Positions 47,701-56,700 of a stretch of DNA of 64,000 nt are shown here, piece by piece. Within the stretch, counting starts at the first letter, position 1, and every line of letters begins with the position of its first letter. Source of the DNA: Haliotis asinina (taxonomy: Eukaryota; Mollusca; Gastropoda; Lepetellida; Haliotidae). A program made the position numbers and the translations under genes. The notes under the pieces were generated by a model. It was not told where the DNA came from and ran no database searches. It worked only from the letters and a program-made list of their open reading frames with translations. Location of the stretch: assembly GCF_037392515.1 (NCBI RefSeq), contig NC_090291.1:1948501-2012500 (forward strand), in the 5' to 3' direction.

Positions 47701-50700
47701 GGAAAACAAAAAAAACATCTGTCAGAAAACAATACATGATTACTACCACGTTTGACATAAATCAGTCATTTTCAGCTTTGAAATATCACAACTTTCTTGC
47801 AAGCACAAAAGCTAATGGTTCAGTCTGATTACATGGAAGGAGTCAAAAAATGAAAGTATGAAGAGAAAGTAGGAACAAAGAAAGGAGCATTATGTATGCA
47901 GCAATGTCTGCAGCTGGTGTGATGGCCAGCAATATCATCCTCTCCTGAAGCAGACGGTGGAGTTGCTACTGTAGCCTGAGTGACAGTTGAGTGATGATGG
48001 TGTGACACATAGGTGTGAGGGTGTGATGAAAGTGTTACAACAGAGTGATGCAGCAGTGTGAGGATGTCAGGATGGTGTGATGGATGTGACAAGAGTTAGA
48101 GCAGGGTGACCATGTGTGAAGTAGTTTGACAGCAGTGTGATTATGTTCTGATACAGTCATGTCAGAGTGTATGATGACACGTACCAACAGTGTGATATTG
48201 CGGTGTGCCAACAATCATATGATGGTGTGATGTGATGACAGTGTGATATTGCAGTGCGCCAACAATCATATGATGGTGTGATGTGATGACAGTGTGATAT
48301 TGCGGTGCGCCAACAATCATATGATGGTGTGATGTGATGACAGTGTGACACTGTGGTGTGCCAACAATGTGATGATGCTGTGATGTGATGACAGTGTGAT
48401 ATTGCGGTGTGCCAACAATGTGATGATGCTGTGATGTGATGACAGTGTGATATTGCGGTGTGCCAACAATGTGATGATGCTGTGATGTGATGACAGTGTG
48501 ACATTGTGGTGTGCCAACAATGTGATGATGCTGTGATGTGATGACAGTGTGATATTGTGGTGTGCCAACAATCATATGATGGTGTGATGTGATGACAGTG
48601 TGATATTGCGGTGTGCCAACAATGTGATGATGGTGTGATGTGATGACAGTGTGACACTGTGGTGTGCCAACAATGTGATGATGCTGTGATGTGATGACAG
48701 TGTGATATTGCGGTGTGCCAACAATGTGATGATGCTGTGATGTGATGACAGTGTGATATTGCGGTGTGCCAACAATGTGATGATTGGGTGATGTGATGAC
48801 AGTGTGACATTGTGGTGTGCCAACAATGTGATGATGCTGTGATGTGATGACAGTGTGACACTGTGGTGTGCCAACAATGTGATGATGGTGTGACAACATG
48901 CACAAAGATGGACAGAGATGACAAACGTAATTTAGGGACTTCAAGAGAATCCATGTTTAACATATTCATGCCATTTCCACATTTCTTTCCATGAATAAGT
49001 AAATCTTTGTTCTACATTCATAATACTTCCGATACTGACTTTCTGGGTTGCTGTGACATATTGTATTGGTCCAATATCTCCAGAAATACTGACAGTGAAA
49101 TACGCCATTTCATCTAAAGTCATCATCACAGACAGCCATTGATTTAGATACTTGGAATATGGCAGTTAAACATGTTTGCTCTGTAGCATTCACTACATAA
49201 CACTAGCAGAGTGACAGATAACGAGACAGCTGATATGTGAGAAAGTGAAGGAAGCGAGGTGAGCATGTCCATGATGACGACTGTAGCTAGAGTTACCTAA
49301 TCTTGTTGCCCAGTTTCTCATTGGCAGCTCTGCAACACAACGCAGGTGAGTCAACAAACAAACAGACCTGCACAGTAGGTGAACACAAGGCATGCCTAGT
49401 ACGTGTGTGTGGAACTTAAACCAGCAGCAATTACTTGGATTTAGCATTACAAAGAGTGAGTTTAGTTTTACACCAAACTCAGCAACATTCCAACTATATG
49501 GTGATGGTTTGTAAATGATCCAGTCTAGACCAGACAATCCAGTGATCAATAGCTTGAGCATCGATCTATGCAATTGGGGTATGATGACATGCCAAACAAG
49601 TCAGTGAGCTTGATCATCCAATTCTGAAAGTCGCCTCTTAAGACAACATGGGTTACTGAAGATCAAATTTAACCTGAATCTTCATGGGTTATTGTAGCAG
49701 CCTGCAACATGATAATGGTAGGTATGTACCAGTGACTGATACCCTGCTCAATGACCAACTGTCCGTCAGATCATACACTTTAACAAGTTGACCGACCAAG
49801 TGTTGGGAATACACCTCATACACCTCCAGGGAGACAGGTGTGGTTCACCTGAAGCTGCTCTGTCTTGGCCTCCTTGCAGTGAAACATGAGATACTTGGGG
49901 AATACTGCATGAAGTATGGGTTCATGGGATTACCCCTACTCCAACAGAGAGACAGGACTGGTACACTGGGAGACCTAGGTCAAACCTGGTGTCTCCATGG
50001 GGATTCATGCATGGAAATGTCTGATTCCCATATCCACAGCAAGTACAATTACAGGAGCTGCCAGTGTCATCAAAATGAGATTCAGAATTTCAACTTAATT
50101 CTCGAATCTGATAAAAAGATGCTTTGTTCACGTAAGGCTGTCTGGCCAAATGTACCTATCAAAGTCACATAAACTGGTTGAAGTTTCACACAAACACCTA
50201 CCGAGAAATCAACGAAACATTTCAAGCAAATACCACACAAACAAATGTTTTAGAAACCAGGATCACAAACAGAAGTCTAATGTTGCAAATATAAAATATG
50301 TACACAGTACAACTGACCTTGCCCTCAGTCAGGGACTGACAAACAAAACCAAACATGAACATCATCTTCAAACTGCAACAACGCTCATTCTTTCTAAAAC
50401 ATGGTGAATGAACTGAACAAACCATGATGCTAACAAACACATGCTGAACTCCCCTCAACATCCAGGCCCTGTTTCACAAGTTTACAATAAACACAATATG
50501 CATACTTTAACATACAGTTCTGATAGCTTTGTGAAACAGGGCCCTGGTGTATTAACACAACCCTTCCTTTACACATAGTTAAGACACATTTGTCCCTTCA
50601 TTTATCAAAGGCCTACAGGGGTATCACAAACTCCCTTCTCACCTATGCACTAAATAGTAAACACACTACAACTGTTGTCCATCATTATGAAAACTGCAGG

Positions 50701-53700
50701 AGTTGCAGTCATACAAGTTAAACAGGGCCCTGACTTAGGAAACAATTTCAGGAATGGCCTGCTTCAGAAAGAGTTCACTGTTCTGTAAGGATGAATGGGA
50801 CATAAACAGTTTTGGGACAGATGGAAGGACACAAGTTTGCTTTCTATACATGGCCACATAACATCTTTGTGAAGCTGCATGAAACTCACTTCTGCTCCTG
50901 CACCCAGGTGTTGACGTTCTGTACCACCAGTTCACTCTCTCGATGCAGACGGTCTCCGTTTGACCGAGACTCCTCCAATGCCACACGCAGACCCTGGATC
51001 TCCTCATTGGTGCTGCGGTAGTTCTGCTTCATCAGCTGCAGCTCACTTTTCAGCTTGTGGGACTGAAAAAGAGGATGTATACTTCAGAGCAGGATTGTCA
51101 GCCTTGGAATGCTTTGTATGTGATGACACTTTGTACAGCACAGACCTACGCAATACATGCTAAGATTTATACAGTGTGTTCCTCACCCTCCCATCTACCC
51201 AGGATCACTCATCTCATCTAACACATTCTTCTACTTCTCCTACAGATTGGTTATCAAGACCTACCAAATCAACTCTCAGATCTATACAGTGCGTTTCCCA
51301 CCCGCCCATCTTCCCAGGATCACCCACCTCGTCCACCACATGTCTTGAACTTCTCCTGCAGACTGGCCATCAAGACATACCACAATCCACAATCAGATCT
51401 ATACAGTGTGTTTCCACTCTCACATCTACCCAGGATCACCCACCTCGTCCACCATGTTCTTGCACTCCTGCAGACTGGCCATCAAGACATACCACAATCC
51501 ACACTCAGATCTATCCAGAGTGTTTCCACTCTCACATCTACCCAGGATCACCCACCTCGTCCACCATGTTCTTGTACTTCTCCTGCAGACTGGCCAGCTC
51601 GACCTTGATGACAACAGACTCCTCCTCCTTTGATGACAGTTCCTGAAGTGACTGCTTCTGCTTCTCCTGACTAGAGTACAGATCCGTCTGCAGAGTTGTG
51701 TACCGCTCTTCAAAGTGCTGAAGCTGTGAATACCAGTGTGTTAACATACCACAAACTACAAGCACTTTCTCATGACCTGTCCCCACCCAGCCACATTGTT
51801 TAGCTGACTCTTCTTAAGACCCTCTTCCCAACTATTTCTAGGATCATGAACCATGCTCAAAACAGTTTTGAGGTGTTGTAAGTATCAGTGATTGATACTT
51901 TGCCTGCTTACATTTGCTAAAATCTATCATCACAACAGCACTAATCCCCATTTATTGGCTCTCACTGTTAGAGCAACATTGAAATGAAAGAAGGTAATCC
52001 AACATTCTACTCTTTATCCTCAGAAGCAACTGTGACCAACCAATACCTATTTCAGCGAACTGTAAAGTCATGAGTCATGGAAGCTATAACAAGGAACTCT
52101 CTTCCAGCTGGATACAAGCTACCTACTTAGAGCTCATAATATCAACTCTACAATGTGCAACAGTGTTGCCATAGATACTGTTGGTGCTAGACATGCCTCA
52201 GATACAGGATGCGTTAGATTTACCTCATCCTCAGTGGCCTTGTTGAGTTCCTGCATCTTCCTGAGCTCCTGCTGCAGCTTGCGCATCCGGTCTTCATAGA
52301 AGGCGATCTGGGGAGGAACAGTCTCAGTGAGTAACCAGGGTCACTTATAAGCAAGGAGGTCTATATACATCTGTGCCATCAAGCACTGACAGTTATATTT
52401 CAATCAGTTCCACACGGAGCCTATCTGAGCACCAGAGACACAGTATGGTCAACAAGTTTACCTCCTCTGTCATTGACTGATTCTGCTGCTGGAGTTTGGC
52501 CACCTCCGTCTTGAGAGCTGCCACGAGGCGGGACTTCTCTCCCAACTGGTCCATGGATTCCTTGTGGTTGCCCTGGACTGTGGTCAGCTGAACCTTCAGA
52601 TCATGCACCCTCTGCTCATTCTCCATCAGCTGAAAGAACCATATTGCCATCAGTCTAACCTTCAGAGTCATTACCAGCTGTAATAACACACTTGAGCATC
52701 AGCCTAACATCAGATGTTTTGGGTATACTTATTTTTCCTCCTGTAGTGTGTAGCTGGTCAGAGAAGGTGGTTGATGTGACCAAAACTAAACTGTGGCAGC
52801 ATACACACTGAAACACCATCATCATTCATCTTGTAGGAGGTTCCATGTTTGCCATTATCCTGTGATGTTGCTGGGATACTTGTGTCTCACCTCTGCATGA
52901 GCTCTTCTGTACTGTTCCTGGATCTTCTCCAGGTCTGACTGCAGCTGGGACAGAGTCTCCTCGTACTTTGTCACCTGCACACAGCAGTAAATATAAACAG
53001 CCATCTTCCTCAAGCTTTAACAAATAACACCATCATTAAAGCATGTAACAGTCAGGGAAAGCACACATTTGTCACAATTTTGTGTGTTACAACAGAAACG
53101 GTGGTGTTGAAAATTGTTTCAAACATTACAGTCACCTTCCTTCCTGTCAGATGATACTCTTCTGGAAGGATTGTAAATTTCTACCCATGATGGCTAGTTA
53201 GATGGCATGGTCTGAAAGAACTATTCCAATCAGCTATCATGTGGCTCTTTATAGTCCCTGATGAGAATACCTACCTCATGTGAATGGTGGACACTCTGCT
53301 TCTGGGCAGTCTGGAGGTTCATCTTGGCCACACGCAGCTGGCCGTCTCTTTCTGCCAGCTCCTCCTTCAACCCTCGAAGCTTCTGCTGCAGGTCATCGAT
53401 CTCAGCACGCAGTCGCAGGTTCATCTCATCCTTCTCCTGGAGCTGTGATGAAAGAATAACATTTGAAACCATTTCCGAAACTAATTAGGTGTCAGCAAAA
53501 TGCAGTGACAGGATGTATCGTACACCGAAATAATATACCTTCAACTCACCCTCTGTATCATGTCACTGTACCTTCCATACACCCTCTGAGCTATCTCACT
53601 GTCCCTTCAATTCACCCTCTGTGCCATGTCACTGCACCTTCCATACAACCCGGGAACTATGTCACTGTCCCTTCAGCTCAGCGTCTGTACCATGTCACTG

Positions 53701-56700
53701 CACCTCCAACTCACCCTCAGTACCACGTCACTGTACCTTCCATACACCCTCTGAGCTATCTCACTGTCCCTTCAATTCACCCTCTGTGCCATGTCACTGC
53801 ACCTTCCATACAACCCGGGAACTATGTCACTGTCCCTTCAACTCACCGTCTGTACCATGTCACTGCACCTCCAACTCACCCTCAGTACCACGTCACTGTA
53901 CCTTCCATACACCCTCTGAGCTATCTCACTGTCCCTTCAACTCACCGTCTGTACCATGTCACTGCACCTCCAACTCACCCTCAGTACCACGTCACTGTAC
54001 CTTCCATACACCCTCTGAGCTATCTCACTGTCCCTTCAACTCACCGTCTGTACCATGTCACTGCACCTCCAACTCACCCTCAGTACCACGTCAATGTACC
54101 TTCCATACACCCTCTGAGCTATCTCACTGTCCCTTCAATTCACCCTCTGTGCCATGTCACTGCACCTTCCATACAACCCGGGAACTATGTCACTGTCCCT
54201 TCAGCTCAGCGTCTGTACCATGTCACTGTACCTTCAACTCACCGTCTGTATCATGTCACTGTACCTTCCATACACCCTCTGAGCTATCTCACTGTCCCTT
54301 CAATTCACCCTCTGTGCCATGTCACTGCACCTTCCATACAACCCGGGAACTATGTCACTGTCCCTTCAGCTCAGCGTCTGTACCATGTCACTGCACCTCC
54401 AACTCACCCTCAGTACCACGTCACTGTACCTTCCATACACCCTCTGAGCTATCTCACTGTCCCTTCAATTCACCCTCTGTGCCATGTCACTGCACCTTCC
54501 ATACAACCCGGGAACTATGTCACTGTCCCTTCAACTCACCGTCTGTACCATGTCACTGCACCTCCAACTCACCCTCAGTACCACGTCACTGTACCTTCCA
54601 TACACCCTCTGAGCTATCTCACTGTCCCTTCAATTCACCCTCTGTGCCATGTCACTGCACCTCCAACTCACCCTCAGTACCACGTCACTGTACCTTCCAT
54701 ACACCCTCTGAGCTATCTCACTGTCCCTTCAACTCACCGTCTGTACCATGTCACTGCACCTCCAACTCACCCTCAGTACCACGTCACTGTACCTTCCATA
54801 CACCCTCTGAGCTATCTCACTGTCCCTTCAACTCACCGTCTGTACCATGTCACTGCACCTCCAACTCACCCTCAGTACCACGTCAATGTACCTTCCATAC
54901 ACCCTCTGAGCTATCTCACTGTCCCTTCAATTCACCCTCTGTGCCATGTCACTGCACCTTCCATACAACCCGGGAACTATGTCACTGTCCCTTCAGCTCA
55001 GCGTCTGTACCATGTCACTGTACCTTCAACTCACCGTCTGTACCATGTCACTGCACCTTCCATACAACCTCTGAGCCATGTCACTGTCCCTTCAACTCAC
55101 CCTCTGAGCTGTGTCACTGTACCTTCAACTCACCGTCTGTGCAATGTCACTGCACTTTCCATACACCCTCTCAGCTGTGTCACTGTCTCTTCGACTTACC
55201 GTCTGTGCCATGTCAGTGCACCTTCCATACACCCTCTGAGCTATGTCACTGTTTTTTCAACTCACCCTCTGAGCTGTGTCACTGTCCCAACGACTCCCCG
55301 TCTGTGCAATGTCACTTCACCTTCCATACACCCTCTGAGCTGTGTCACTGTCTCTTCGACTTACCGTCTGTGCCATGTCAGTGCACCTTCCATGCACCCT
55401 CAGAGCTATGTCACTGTCCCTTCAACTCACCCTCTGAGCCATGTCAATGCATCTTCCACTCACCCTCTGTACCATGTCACTGCACCTTCCATACACCCTC
55501 TGAGTCATGTCACTGCACCTTCAACTCACCCTCTGTGCCATGTCTCGAGCCTGCTTCTGGTACTGGTCGATGTCCTCCTGCAGGTCAGCGGCCATCTTCT
55601 TGCTCTGACCCAGCTGCCTGTTGGTCTCCTGGTGTCGATCTCTCTCTCCCCGGAGTTCTGTCTGAAGCTGACCCAGGATCACGTCCTGCTGCTCCACCTG
55701 GTGGTAGAGTCACCTCAATATTCAGGAAAGGTTCACATGGGCATATTCTGAATCATGATTCAATTTCTGTTCTACTCATATAACATGACTTCACCCAGCA
55801 AATAATTTTTCCAAAAGAAATTACCATTTAATAGCCTCTTCAAAACTCAAGTTTACAGCATCAAAGATACACAGCATTACGCCCAGTTTTAGACAGTTTG
55901 AGACAGATATTCATCTCAGAATAAGCTGATCAGGAAAATATTAATTCAAAACACATAACACTATCTGTTCCATTAACTCCTCTAACCTTGTGTACAACAA
56001 GGTCAATTAACTTGACAATGGTACAAGAATCTATTCAGAAACGTCACATCATAATATAATAAAGAAGTTCTTATCCACAAAGTTTTGTATCTTTCTTAGG
56101 ATCAAATAACAATTAGCATTCTGCAAAATATTCTAAAAAAGAGAGTTAACAATGTTCTTAGTAACCAATATTAGTCAGTGGTGAGTCTAATTGTTTGCTG
56201 CTTTTAGCAATATTCCAGTAATATCATGATGGGGACACCAGAAATGGGCTTCACACATTGTTCCCATGTGGGGAATCGAACCTGAGTCTTCAGTGTGATG
56301 AACGAACACTTTAACTGCTAGGCTAACCCAGTCACTGAGTGGAATTATACTACAATCATTGTCTTATTAACAAAAATCATCCAAATCTGCTCTAAATCCC
56401 ATTCTAGAACGCTTTGACCATTTAACCTGGGTCTTCAGCATGACGAGCGAACACTTTAAATACTAAGCTAGCCCACTGACTATCCAGCAACGAGATGCTC
56501 ACCTGGTCTGACAGCATCTTCTCTTGCTCCCGCGACCCCTCCAGCTCGACCTCCACCTTATGTGCCTGCTGTTTGTATGCAAGTCCCTCCTGTACTGCTG
56601 TGTGGTGCTCCTCCTTCGACACCATCAGGTCTTTCCTCAGCTTGTCAATTACAGACTTCTGCTCCGCAATCTCTTCTTCGTAGCTGGCGCAGCGTTCTCG

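Noticed and set aside
48157..48969. His-rich minus-strand frames of 270 and 260 codons
   Set aside because: By-products of the 51-bp array within a coiled-coil intron; two frames open simultaneously.
53463..55783. Two overlapping plus-strand open frames of 762 and 720 codons
   Set aside because: They consist of the 33-bp array translated in two frames and run antisense to well-supported coiled-coil exon 5. The unit being 11 codons explains the absence of stops.
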